This document shows positions 11,437 to 22,374 of a stretch of DNA of 64,000 nucleotides, one piece after another. Position 1 is the first letter of the stretch, and each line of letters opens with the position of its first letter. Under the pieces are notes generated by a model that saw only the letters and a list, made by a program, of their open reading frames with translations, did not search any database and had not been told where the DNA came from. The position numbers were made by a program, and so were the translations under genes. Source of the DNA: Sparassis latifolia (Eukaryota > Basidiomycota > Agaricomycetes > Polyporales > Sparassidaceae); contig CM031561.1 of the NCBI GenBank assembly GCA_018466975.1, forward strand, positions 3,534,001 to 3,598,000. The letters are read 5' to 3'.

Positions 11437-13902
11437 GATGGGAACGTATCTCATCGGAGCCCTTACGCTTGCCTTTCTGTACATTATTCGGAGATGGCTT
11501 GAATATCGCGGTCTGCTTCGAATCATTCGGCGAGTGCTACTTATCTACTTCAAACGGGGGCGATTGTTGAAGATGGATACCTCTTTCTGTCTCCAGTGAC
11601 TTTCCAGGACATCGCACATTACTCAAAGGTTTCAGTCCAATGTTAAGATGGCGTATACCGTACATTTGCCCGGGCAGCGACAGCGACATATACCGCAAGT
11701 ATCAAGACTTCGCAGAATGTGGTCATGACGTTATGGCTTGGGTCAGTCGTCCAACCTGGCACAATGGAACACGTTGTGACATCGTGAGCCTATCTAGGTC
11801 AACATGTTTCCCCGCGCTCAGGTGGCATACGACATAGCGGACGCGGAATGTCTGAAAGTAAGTGTTCTGGTTGACGTTGAATACTTGTTTGATTGTATCT
11901 TGTTTTCCCTGTTCTGAACAGGAAATTGTCAATGCCCGTGCTCATTTCGTCAAGCCTGTCTACATGTACCGGATGTTGTCTTTCTTCGGCAGCAACCTCC
12001 TCATAACCGAGGGTTATGAATGGAAACGACAGAGAAAAGTTGTCGCCCCAGTTTTCTCTGAGGTTGATATTTCTTTTACAAGTGTGCTTGAGTTACTTAT
12101 GTTTTTAGAGAAACAATAAGCTCATCTGGGACGAAACGATACGCATCGTAGGTGACTTGTTCGACAATGTTTGGGGCAACAACGAGCGTGTCGACGTGGA
12201 CCACGCAGTCGATATAACACTTCCGGTGTGCATCATTTCGCCAATGCAATGATCTCCACCTCCTAAATATCTCTGGATATAGTTAGCATTATTTGTCTTG
12301 AGCGGTGCTGCGTTCGGGAAGCCGGTGTCCTGGACTCAAGGATCTTCGGTTCCTCTAGGGCATACCATGGCATTCAAGGTGGCTCTCACCTTCCCTTGGA
12401 GCTTGCGTCTTTTCGAGCGGCATATCATAGGATGCGCTGCACATCGTTTCGACACAGATAGAGTTGAAGATGATTGTCCCGAGTTGGGCACTGAGATGGG
12501 GGATCACTCCAAAGCTGAAGAAATTTCAGCAAGCCTACGAAGAGTTCTCCGTATGCAATTCGTAATTTATACAATTTTCCGCGCATTTCATTCGCCCGAT
12601 CTCACAGAGCTACATGTCTGACATGATTCGGGAGCGCAAGAGCGATGCGCAGAAAGCGGGGGGCGCAGATATCTTGTCGTCGCTCGTGCAAGCGAATGAG
12701 GAAGAATTTGACGGCGATTCAAAGTTGAATCAGGGCGAGCTCGAGGGTGAGAGGAACGGCATCTAATGCGCTGAGTTTCCCGTTGACTGCTCTCGATAGG
12801 AAATACTTTCATTTTCCTTCTTGCCGGTTTGTCTACAGAACCGTCTCAAAAGCTTTGCTAACGGCCCTTGCTGATGACTTGGTTGCTATTCAGGCCACGA
12901 GGTCTGTTTCATTGCTCCATTCTCTGTTAGGCTCGTCTTATATGATCGTCAACGATAGACGACGGCTCATTCGCTTGCGTTTACCTTCGGTCTTTTGGCT
13001 TTGTACCCCGACGAACAGGAAACGTATTACCAGCATCTCAAGGAATATCTTGCAGATGGCAGGACTCCTGTGAGTTCCATTACCACTGGCACTGCAAGTA
13101 TTTTTTTTTACCGATATCCTTCCTTCAGGGATATGAGGAAATGGGGCAACTAACTTACAGCCTTGCGTGCGTGCGGATTCTAAGTTCGATTTTAGCATGC
13201 TTACCACAAGTGCAGTGTGTTATACGAGGCGTTACGGATGTACCCTACAGTTGGGTGTCCGGAGTCCCTTATGGCTTCCGAGGCTCACTCTATTCCCATT
13301 ACAGACTAAAAGAGTTCCGAAGGTCAGCACCGAGGACACGACCTTGAGCACTATCAATGCAGGGGGACAGAAGGTCGTCATTCCAGTTCCAAAGGGAACA
13401 GAATTATTTACGTCTGCATTCGGGATGCACTACAATCGTGAATGCTCCTCCCTCTCCGCATGTCTGTGACTCAACCCATGACCAGCACGATATTGGCCGG
13501 ATCCGGACACGTATAAACCTGCCCGTTTCCTCGGTGACTACAACCGCGACGCCTTTGTACCATTCAGTGTCGGTGCACGTGCATGCATCGGACGCAAGTG
13601 AGTACTCGTCCCGTCTCTGAAATCATGCTGAACACGCGGGTCCTGCGCAGGTTCACGGAGACCGAGTCTGTCGCTGCGCTCACCATGATCATCATGCGCT
13701 ACAAGATCGAGCTCAAGGACGAACCCCAGTTTGCCGGCGAGTCCTTTGAGCAGAAGAAGGCGCGTCTGTTCATCGTGAATTCCGGCGTCACTCTCGCGTA
13801 AGTATGTCTCTCCCGTTCTGAGTCTACTATAGTCCTCACTTTCGGGCCAGTCCTAGAAGGCTTCCCCTCGTATTCAAGCGTCGTTCACTTCTGTATCTGT
13901 AA
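11437..13902 (+). CDS. Cytochrome P450 monooxygenase
   Basis: A membrane-anchored microsomal P450. Exon 1 gives MGTYLIGALTLAFLYIIRRW, an N-terminal anchor. Landmarks in order are GFSPMLRWRIPYICPG, EGYEWKRQRKVVAPVFSE (helix C), the oxygen-binding AGHETTA, YEALRMYP (ExxR of helix K), PRYWPDPDTYKPARF, and the heme loop FSVGARACIGRKF with its cysteine. It ends after an intron with LPLVFKRRSLLYL-stop. At least eleven introns are needed. Two exons around the I helix are tiny: 12800-12826 and an 8-nt exon at 12894-12901. All catalytic motifs are intact, so I read it as functional. The junction of exon 1 to exon 2 (around 11530-11610) is not resolved. Substrate cannot be told from sequence. Confidence 0.85.
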
Positions 13903-14266
13903 CGTGTGGGTTTTTGGTGTTTTCTTTAGATATGTAATGCTACGATTTACGCCGGAGGTGTACGGTCTCTGGCTGGATGTAAGATAATGAGTATACCTTT
14001 GTAAATTCATGCGAGACGATCGAGGCGGACGGTATACAGTGTGTAATTCGCTTTATCAGACGTGTCTTTCGACGTCGATAGAAGTTGCTATCGTCTGCAA
14101 CGGATTCGGCTTACTGCAAACATCGCCCACAGGAATTACGACGCTTCAACGACCCTGGCCACATTTCTGTCAGCGAATGTGACAGCTCTAGAAGTGATCG
14201 TCATGCCCTCTTGAATAAATAGTCTAACATCTCAACAAATAATTGACATATGCCACACATCTAGAT
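13903..14266. terminator. Convergent 3' region of P450 and HIS aminotransferase
   Basis: The two genes end towards each other across 364 bp. The stretch is AT-richer than the genes and must hold both polyadenylation regions, with AATAAAT at 14213 and CAACAAATAATTG near 14234 as candidate signals. No gene is seen. Confidence 0.35.
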
Positions 14267-15633
14267 CTAGATCTTCTTCAGCATCTCCTCGAATTTCTTC
14301 AGCACAATGTCGTTCTCCTGCACGTTCCCGACCGTGATCCGCAGGCAGCCCACGCAGCCGGGCTCGCTGCCGCGGTAGCGCACGACGACGCCCTCTTCCT
14401 CCGCGAGCGTCTTGTACACTCGCTGCGCGCGTACGTTGTCGGGCTTGCCGCTGCCGTTCTTCTCGAGCACGGGCACCACGATGAAGTTCGCGTTGTTGCC
14501 GCCAATCGCGGCCCCGAGGCCGAGAGGCCTTAGCATCGCCAGCTTCTGCCGAAGTACGTCGCGCTGCTTGCAGAGCGCGGACACTTTCTGACTCATTGAC
14601 GCGACTGCGGACGGAGAGAGCGCAGAGAGCGCGAGAGAGGCGGTGGGTGCGGAGATGTTGTACGGCGCCTTCGTATTCATAAGGATCTGGATGAGCGACG
14701 GGTGAGCGAGAGCCATGCCCAATCTGGATACAGGTGGAGAAATTAGGGAATTGTCGAGGGCGAGCACGTCTCTCGACACGTACCGGATAGCAGCCAGTCC
14801 GAAGCTCTTGCTGAGTGTCTGCGTAACACAGAGATTCGCGTATTCCTTTACGAGGGCGGCAGCGCTGGATCCTTCTGGTGCGAAGTCGATGTACGCCTCG
14901 TCTACTACGACGACGCCCTTGAACTTCTCATACTCGAGCAGTGTACGAATCGCAGAGAGCGAGATCAGGGTGCCAGTAGGATTTCCAGGGGAGCACAGAA
15001 TGACCAGCTTGATTGATGGGTCGGCATCAATGGCAGCCTTCATCTGGGGCAGCAGTCAGCGTTGGAGCCCCCCGGTATCCGAATAGCAGCGCCTCACACC
15101 TCCTCGACCTTGAGCGAGAATCTGCCGGCCTCACCGCCCTCACCACGCGCGCCGCTAAGCTCAAGCGGGCACTCGACGATGCCTACATCGTTCACCTGGG
15201 CGCACACTTTGTACATTCCATACGTCGGCGGCGTGATCAGAATCTTTTCCCGTCCGGGCGCGACGCACACACGCATGAGCAAGTCAATGACCTCGTCAGA
15301 GCCGACACCAAGGAACACGTAGTCGGTGCTAGGGAGGGCACGCAGGGAAGCCAAGCGCTCTCTGATGGGGTCGTTGCGCGGCGATGGGTAGCGGTGCAGG
15401 TCGAGCGAGAGGGTGGAGCGCAATTCCGGGTCGAGCTCGGAGTCCGCTGGTGCCGCCGGAATGGAGTGACCTAGAGAATTTTCATTTGCATCAAGAAGGA
15501 TACCTTCTGAGTAGTCGTCCCTGGCACAGCGGTAGGGGTGTAGAGTCAAGATGTTTGGCCGGATCACTTTCTCGATGTCGAAGTGAGCGGGAGCGGTGGG
15601 ATACAGCGACGGTGCAAGTCCGAGGATGGGCAT
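14267..15633 (-). CDS. HIS5: Histidinol-phosphate aminotransferase
   Basis: A PLP enzyme of fold type I that converts imidazole-acetol phosphate and glutamate to histidinol phosphate in histidine synthesis. Three exons. N-terminal landmarks are IRPNILTLHPYRCARDDY and LLDANENSLG, followed by LHRYPSPRND, VFLGVGSDEVIDLLMR and PPTYGMYKVCA. The central part has LVILCSPGNPTGT, VVVDEAYIDFA and the lysine motif TQTLSKSFGLAAIR, where K binds PLP. The C-terminus has GNNANFIVVPV, VVVRYRGSEPGC and LRITVG, whose arginine binds the carboxylate. Length and order agree with fungal His5. The start is the ATG giving MPILGLAPSLYP. Confidence 0.93.
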
Positions 15634-15793
15634 GGCAACAAGGAAATGAAAAGCTCTTCCACGCCTGTTGTTTGGATGGTGGGTGGACTACTTATCAGAA
15701 TCGCTGTGGGTGGGTCAGAGAAAGACGTTTAAAAGAAAATTGAAACGGTGACTCGGACTCGTCGAAGGATCACTGCAGCCAGAGTCGACCATC
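15634..15793. other. Upstream region of HIS5, left of transposon
   Basis: A short 5' region of the aminotransferase gene. The transposon copy begins about 160 bp upstream of the HIS5 ATG, so the element may lie within the original promoter. Confidence 0.4.
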
Positions 15794-15795
15794 TA

Positions 15796-16003
15796 CAGTC
15801 GCTTGCAAAAGTCGTGATAATCCCGTGATTTTCTTTTATTTCGCGCGTCAAGGAAGTTCGGCCAAAGAAATCGCTGTAGCTTGCTCATTACTCCTCCTAT
15901 GTACATAGTATCAGTTGTGTACGAACAATAAAAATTGCCCGCACACACCTATGCACAAATCAGGATCACCAGTGAAGTTCGAGCGCCGCAATAGCACAAT
16001 ACC
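15796..16003 (+). repeat. Left terminal inverted repeat
   Basis: This pairs with 16640-16849 in inverted orientation. The outer 155 bp differ by only a few substitutions and single-base gaps; the inner 50 bp are weaker (for example AAATCAGGA, GTGAAGTT). Confidence 0.85.
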
Positions 16004-16639
16004 TACTTCTTGTGTGTGGTGCACTGTCTCTCTACTTCCTACTTCATGCATCATGGCCAAGCACGGGCGAAAGTATCTGCTATACGTATGAAACCTGATC
16101 GACGTCCTGAACAGTCTGTGGAGCCTGGACAAGATCTGACACATTTGCTTCTCAGCTCATCTTCCTCCTCGCTGGCGCTAGTGCAGTCTCTCTGAGTCCT
16201 CGAAAACTACATCGATCCATCGTCTTCGAGCACTGACAAGTATATTCTCTATGGAGTGCAGGTGACACTGGTCAATATCGATGGTGCTGTCATCCATAAA
16301 TCTTACTCGGATGGAGATGAGATCGCTGTTACGGAACTGGTACTAGCTTAGTCGACTCGGAGAGGTTGTGGGAAGGATATGACACCCCTATAAGGTACAT
16401 TATCATTCACTCATAGCCTACATGCCTTCATCTATATCCTGCCCACACTGCTTGTGGGAGCATCATTGCAGGAGACGAGTTCACGTTACAGGGTTTGATG
16501 GGTGAGAGGGCAAGAAAGTACTCAGTCTCTATGGTGGCAAATCTAAGGTGAGCAGGACGCAAGACTCGTTCACAAAAGTCAGCAGAATATTGCATACCAA
16601 GCAGGCTGATTGCAGAGGGGAAAGATCAGTGCCTTGAGG

Positions 16640-16849
16640 ACAGTAGTCGTGCTGCCGCGGTGCGCCAACTTCACAGTTGGTCCTGATTTCTGCACGAGTG
16701 TGTGCGGGCAATTTTTATTGTTCGTACACGACCGATACTATGTACATAGGTAGAGTAATGAGCAAGCTACGGCGATTTCTTTGGCCGAACTTCCTGACGC
16801 GCGAAATAAAAGAAAATCACAGGATTATCACGACTTTTGCAAGCGACTG
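16640..16849 (-). repeat. Right terminal inverted repeat
   Basis: The inverted partner of 15796-16003. It ends with ...ACTTTTGCAAGCGACTG next to TA. Confidence 0.85.
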
Positions 16850-16851
16850 TA

Positions 16852-17369
16852 AGCGCCCATCAGTGTCCAATAATCTAAGCGCCAGGCCTTGTTGCATATG
16901 GCCGCTGCCAGTGAGTCTGCCCTGCATTGCGGTGCTCACGACTCTCTTGTTTGTAGGTGTCGCTCCACAATTGACATATGTTTTTACAGATACTATCAGG
17001 ATATCCTGTGCGATTTCGAAACGTTACAACGGAGGCTTGACACACTGGTTTCCCCGACTCGGATCTGCGCCTTATAGATCTCTGCCGAACAATGGGGTGG
17101 TGGCTTCTGCTCCAGCAGCTCCAACACACCCGTTGCAATATGCAACGAACAAGCGCAGTTGATTAATCTGTAACGGGTTCCGCGCAACATATAAGCCCTC
17201 CTTGTCTTCTGGATCCTCATCGCCTGTCTGCGTATCATCCGAGCCCGGTGCTCACCCCCTCACTGTCTCTCACTGTCTTCTTCGCTCAACGACTCGAGGT
17301 CACGAACTGTTCTGGATCTTTGTCTGTCCACCACATCACTTTTACATCATCTCAGCATACTCGGGACGC
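16852..17369. other. Promoter region of the Ser-rich secreted protein
   Basis: 518 bp without a supported gene. ACATATAAGCCC near 17187 is a plausible TATA box about 180 bp before the ATG at 17370. The lead to the ATG is CT-rich, as is common in fungal promoters. Confidence 0.4.
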
Positions 17370-18397
17370 ATGTCTCCCTCTACATTTGCTCGGACCGTGT
17401 GCTTCCTTGCATCCCTCGCGTTCGCAGCTCCAGTGCAGGGTGCCCCCGCCGGATTCTATGCAGGCGTCGGTGGAGTCGGTATGTATCCGTGACTGATACG
17501 CGCCACATTCTTCCGTGCTGACGGATCCTTGCAGCACCTCTGCTTGGCAAACGCCAGGCCTCGGTCTCTTCCTCCGCCTCTTTCAGCGCCGGCGCCAGCA
17601 TCTTCTCGAGCCCATCCTCAGCTGCTTCCCTGTCCCCATCCTCCACTGCTGATGGCGGATTCTCAACAGGCGACCCGTCGTCTGTTCCCAGCTCCGCTTT
17701 CTCTTCCGCCTCCATCTTCCCGTCCAGTGGTGCTGGCGGATTCTCCACGGCTGTTCCCTCTGCGTCGACCACGCCGGCCGTGAGCAGCAGCGCTGCAGGT
17801 TCCTCAGCTGGCTTCCCATCCCCATCAGACACCCCATCCCTCTCGGGTGCCAGTGGTGCATCCGTCGTGACCGTAGTCTCGACCCAGTATGTTACCGTTA
17901 CTGCTTGCGGCGGTGCGAACCCTACCGCTGCTCCCACCGGCCCTGCCAGCATTGGCTCCGGCCTCGGCGACAGCACCGCGTTCAGCGCACCCACCGGCAG
18001 CGCGTCAGGTGATAGTCCCGCATCCGGTGTACCCAGCAGCGGGGCCAGCGGAGGCGTGTCCTCACTCGGTCCCGCCTCGAGCGCTGCGTCGGGCGTCCCC
18101 AGCCCGTCCGCATCTGACTCTGGTGGCGGATGTGACGGATCGCCCGCGTCGTCGGCTGTTGTCCCGAGCGCGAGTATCTCGGGCGGCGCCGCGTCGGTTC
18201 CCACTGGCGGAGCGAGCTCGTCCGTTTTCGGGGCAGGTGCATCCTCCGTGTTCTCGCTAAATCCCAGTGCCAGTGTCCCAACGAGCTCCCCGGCGTTCTC
18301 GTTCCCCGTCTCTCCAGCGACCTCGTCCAATTTGCTCCCGCCTTCGTCGGCGGTGTCCGACTCTGCTGCGGCATCTAGCGCGACTGCCGGTTTCTAG
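17370..18397 (+). CDS. Secreted Ser/Ala/Gly-rich low-complexity protein
   Basis: Two exons with an intron at about 17480-17534. The protein starts with a signal peptide (FLASLAFAAPVQGAPA), then GFYAGVGGVAP and a Lys-Arg pair (LLGKRQASVSS) that fits a Kex2-type processing site. The remaining roughly 290 residues are almost only Ser, Ala, Gly, Pro and Thr, apart from one ordered-looking patch, VVTVVSTQYVTVTACGG, of the kind seen in fungal cell-wall proteins. It ends in SAAASSATAGF without a clear GPI hydrophobic tail. It probably resides in the wall or matrix as an O-mannosylated protein. No family is assigned beyond composition. Confidence 0.7.
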
Positions 18398-19091
18398 ACT
18401 GTCGCACAGCAGTGAGTCGCACATCCTTGATCAGGCGCTGATCTGGAGTAACATCAGTGCTGTTAACCAAAATGGTCAGTGGGGCCGAGTGCGGTTTCGA
18501 GAACGAGTGCACACTCTGACGTGTAGTACCATATACCCCGTACGCATCGCAGGTAACGTTCGTACATAGCATTCATGATATTTCAACGGCAAGCCCTTGT
18601 GTGTATGTCCGTCGAGCGCGATCTGTCTTTCTGGCAGCTTTTACTCGTGGGTTCATGTGGGAACACCGAATGAAGACGTGGGTAATGCGGTTTTCGTTCT
18701 GACGTCTGCAGCCTCGAATAACAAGCGTCCTTACCCTTCGTGATAAGCTTCGTACGGTATTGGCAGCGGCGCGAAATCTGAACGTACGCACGCGCATCCG
18801 CGCCACATACCCGAAAATATTGTGTCAAGAAATTTCACCTGGAGAGTACTCTACTTGAGCGAGAAAAAATAAAATGCGCCGAAACGGTTTCAATTCACCT
18901 GCAGGTGACATTCTGCGTGTTGGAGGGTAAAAACATATGCTTGAGAAAATCAGAAGGAGCGCGCTTCGCGCGGGTTCTTCAACTTCTTGCTCGGGGTCGG
19001 GAGACGCGTCGGGAACACGTGACATTACCGATTCCACTTAGCGCCAAGGCATTGGCTTTTTGGATAACTGACTCGGGGTCCAGTTTTCAAG
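18398..19091. other. Intergenic between Ser-rich protein and SHMT
   Basis: About 690 bp. Only short overlapping frames without family features are seen. The right part is the promoter of the SHMT gene. Confidence 0.45.
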
Positions 19092-21394
19092 ATGCTGCGT
19101 CTTCTCTCTCGCCCCATCCGCACCGTCGCCCCAATCTTCCGCAGAACAATGGCTTCCACACCAGATTTTGTATGTTTTGTGTGCCGTCTGACTACATCGC
19201 AACTGACTGTCTTGCGTGCAGAACAAGCCTCTGTACACACCCCTTGCGGAGCTTGACCCTGAGGTCCAAAACATCATCGACAAAGAGACATGGAGACAAT
19301 TTTCTGGCCTCGAGCTCATTGCCTCAGAGGTGTGCAGTGTTCCTGTTATTTTCTCACCGCGATCTGACCACTTAGTACAGAATTTGACGAGCCGTGCTGC
19401 GATGGAAGCGAACGGCTCGATCCTCACTAACAAGTACTCGGAAGGTCTCCCTGGCGCGCGGTACTACGGCGGTAACGAATATGTCGACGAACTTGAGATT
19501 CTCTGCCAAAAGCGCGCTCTCCAGGCGTTCCACCTTGACCCTGCAAAATGGGGCGTTAATGTCCAGCCGTACTCGGGTAGCGTGCGTCTTCCATTCCCAC
19601 TTGTCGTTCGCACGGTTTAATTGACGTAAACCCTGTGTGCCCTAGACTGCGAAGTTTGTCGAATTTGTTTCTCGCATCGGTGTGCGGACTGACGATTGGC
19701 TCGCAGCTTTGCGACTCTCACCGCCCTGCTTCAACCGCAGGAGCGTCTCATGGGTCTTGGCCTCCCTGATGGTGGTCATCTCACGCATGGGTACTTTGTG
19801 AGTGTCCCACAATTGCGATCACTTCTTGGTACTCGCGCATGTTTTTGCTCTCCCTTGCTCGAGCGGTGCAAGGACTGATGTACATGGGTCTGTGGCAGAG
19901 TCCGTCTCGCAGCCGTCCCCAGCGCTGTTCCATCGCTCTGCGCGGATTGCTGTAAGCTGGACTCCGTCGGCGGTCCGTGTTCTGGAGGTCCCGGCGGAAC
20001 ATATCCGCTGCGACACGGCGTTCCGGAGGCTTGAGAGAGGACTCAGCCGTCGTCGCCATATCTTCCTCCGGTTTAGACAGTTTTCCCCATCCGGTGTGCC
20101 GATTCTTGAGCTCCCCAGCGGATTGCGAGATGTGGTAACATAAGTTCGACGACGTGAATGCACTCCTTTCTTTACTCTCTTCCCTTTCTTTGCATACGTG
20201 TGATGGAACACTAACGCATCTCCTGCAGACTGCGAAGAAGAAAATGACGGCATCGTCGATCTACTTTGAGTCGCGTCCGTACGGTCTGGACCACTCGACA
20301 CAGCTGATTAACTATACGGGGCTGGCGGAGGAGGCGCGGGGCTACAAGCCGCAGCTGGTGATCTGTGGCGCATCGGCGTACCCGCGGGACTGGGATTACA
20401 AGGCACTGCGGGCGATCGCGGACGAGCACGGCGCGTACCTGATGGCGGACATCGCGCACACGAGCGGGCTGGTGGCCGCGGGTGAGCTCGCGGATCCGTT
20501 CCAGTACTGCGATGTCGTCACGACCACGACGTGCGTGTTCTTCCATAAGGAGTTGTTGTGATACTGATGCGCACGTTGTGCAGACACAAGACGCTGCGCG
20601 GCCCTCGCGCGGGCATGATTTTCTTCAGGAAAGACAAGGACCTCCAGAAACGCGTGAACGATGCGGTATTCCCTGCGTGCCAGGGCGGTCCCCACAATAA
20701 CGTATGTAGCCTTCGTACGTCTCTGTCTGCTTGCGTTATTGACGCGGTTCTTCCAAGACGATCGCGGCGGTCGCAACGTCACTGTTGCAGGCGTGCCAGC
20801 CTACATGGAAAGCATACGCGAAGCAGGTGATCGCGAACGCGCAGACGCTCGGAGAGGAGCTCGTCGCGCACGGTTATAAGCTGCAGACGCAGGGTACGGA
20901 TAACCACCTCGTACTTTGGGACCTTCGCCCGCTCGGTCTCACTGGCAGCAAGCTCGAGAAGCTCTGCGATCTCGTCGGGATCACTATCAATAGTGAGTCC
21001 GCGACGCCAATCTCTCTTCACAGATTTCGCTGGTTGTTGACGCGCGTTGACAGAGAATGCTGTGTCTGGCGATGCGTCGGCACAGGTGCCGGGCGGTATC
21101 CGGCTGGGCACGTCCGCGTTGACATCGCGAGACATGCTCGAGAGCGACATTAAGGTCGTCGCAGGCTTCCTGCACCGGTCTGTACAACTCGCACTTGTGC
21201 TGCAAAAGGAGGCGGGCAGCAAGCTACTCAAGGACTTCCTGCGCGTCGCGACGGTGGAGGAGGAGGGCAAGCAAGGCGCGCGGCTCGTGCGCGAGCTCCG
21301 CCGGGAGGTGCGCGTGTTCGCGCGGCGATGGCCCGTCCCCGGCGTCGACGTCTCGACGCTCACGCGGCCTGCGGGCATCGAGGAGGATTACTGA
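19092..21394 (+). CDS. SHM: Serine hydroxymethyltransferase, two in-frame starts
   Basis: A PLP enzyme interconverting serine and glycine with tetrahydrofolate. Landmarks are [64 protein letters not shown], the PLP lysine motif [16 protein letters not shown], and [11 protein letters not shown]. It ends in PAGIEEDY. The first 19 residues ([19 protein letters not shown]) are Arg-rich, free of acids and amphipathic, a typical mitochondrial presequence. A second ATG at 19149 in frame begins MASTPDF and would give the cytosolic form. About eight introns are short, but one (about 19797-20228) is 430 nt. The gene appears intact. Confidence 0.93.
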
Positions 21395-22374
21395 TTGGCA
21401 GTTGGCTGTGCTTGGGTTTTGGTTAACATGGTGACCGACGAAGCGTGAAAAGGCGGACGTTCAACTGGTCCAGCCCTCCCAGACGTTCAACATTGTTTGG
21501 GGCTGTACATTTACTGTAGTTTACGACTTGCCTTCCTCAGGCTGCCAGATCCTGTGTCCATAGGGGTGATATTCAACATACTGTACTTCTGGCAAATTGC
21601 GCATTGAGTTGTATCCATATGTTTATGGTATGTTGCAGAATTTAAAGTGGGATTCCTGTTCTGGAAATATGTACACTTCGCTCACCGGCAGCGCGGTGGC
21701 GCAACTTGACAACCACTACTTAGTTGTCGCCAGAGGAATAGTCTCCTCGTCCAGCTTTTCTTCTTTAATACTTGGAGACTCCCAGAGACTCTGCCTGGGC
21801 AGTTGACTCAGACTCCAGGAGATCAGCGGAACTTCATAATGAAGACCATATACTGACTCAGAGGGAACAGTCTGTTGCTAGTTTGCTTTCACGCAGATAC
21901 CACCTCGTTCTTGCTTTCTGATGATCTTTCCTACTGCGACCGACTTATTCTCGTCCAGTCGTGACTGGGAGGGCGGAATCTCCCGATGCGCGTCTTACTC
22001 GTGGCTGGTGCACCCACGCTTTATCCAGACGCACACAACGAGTCTCCATACGCTGGCCATGGGCCTGGCCTGAATTCCGATGCATATCAATACCCCCGGA
22101 AAGCGTGTTCTTGTCTCTGCGGATTGCAAACCGACTGTCTTCTATTAGAGTCATGTTACTATTGTTCTATTCTCGGTCTCCCTGCCAGCCGCCATTGTCC
22201 GCGCAAAACACGAGGCATGCTTTGGTTTGGCTTGCACACAGCAGCCACCTTCTTGTCCGCCGCCGCACATAAAGCCTTCAGGCGCGACACTGCTCCACCA
22301 CTCAATCTCGCGCACGCCTTTTGACTGGAAACCTCCATCGTTTTTGCTATCGTTTCCTTATCGACTTGCTGAGC
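21395..22374. other. Intergenic and chitinase promoter
   Basis: 980 bp with no supported gene; frames here are short and unlike any family. CACATAAAGCC near 22264 may be a TATA-like box about 110 bp before the chitinase ATG. Confidence 0.45.

Larger units (their letters stand above)
15796..16849. mobile_element. Non-autonomous TIR transposon (MITE-like, TA target)
   Basis: The two ends are inverted copies of each other. The left end begins CAGTCGCTTGCAAAAGTCGT, and the right end is its complement with the same outer bases. Identity is high over the first 155 bp, with shared landmarks CGCGCGTCA, TTCGGCCAAAGAAATCGC, TATGTACATAGTATC and GAACAATAAAAATTGCCCG, and continues weaker to about 210 bp. 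A TA dinucleotide flanks each outer edge (15794-15795 and 16850-16851), as expected for a Tc1/mariner-pogo type target duplication. The roughly 630-bp interior has no open frame with transposase features, so the copy depends on a source element elsewhere. The superfamily is inferred from the TA only. Confidence 0.85.

Noticed and set aside
17380..18330. A 316-codon minus-strand frame opposite the Ser-rich secreted protein
   Set aside because: It is a shadow caused by the biased GC-rich repeats on the plus strand. The plus strand has a signal peptide, Kex2 site and intron, while the minus frame has no motif.
20779..21378. A 199-codon minus-strand frame over the end of SHMT
   Set aside because: Antisense to conserved SHMT exons; Arg/Ser-rich composition typical of a shadow frame.
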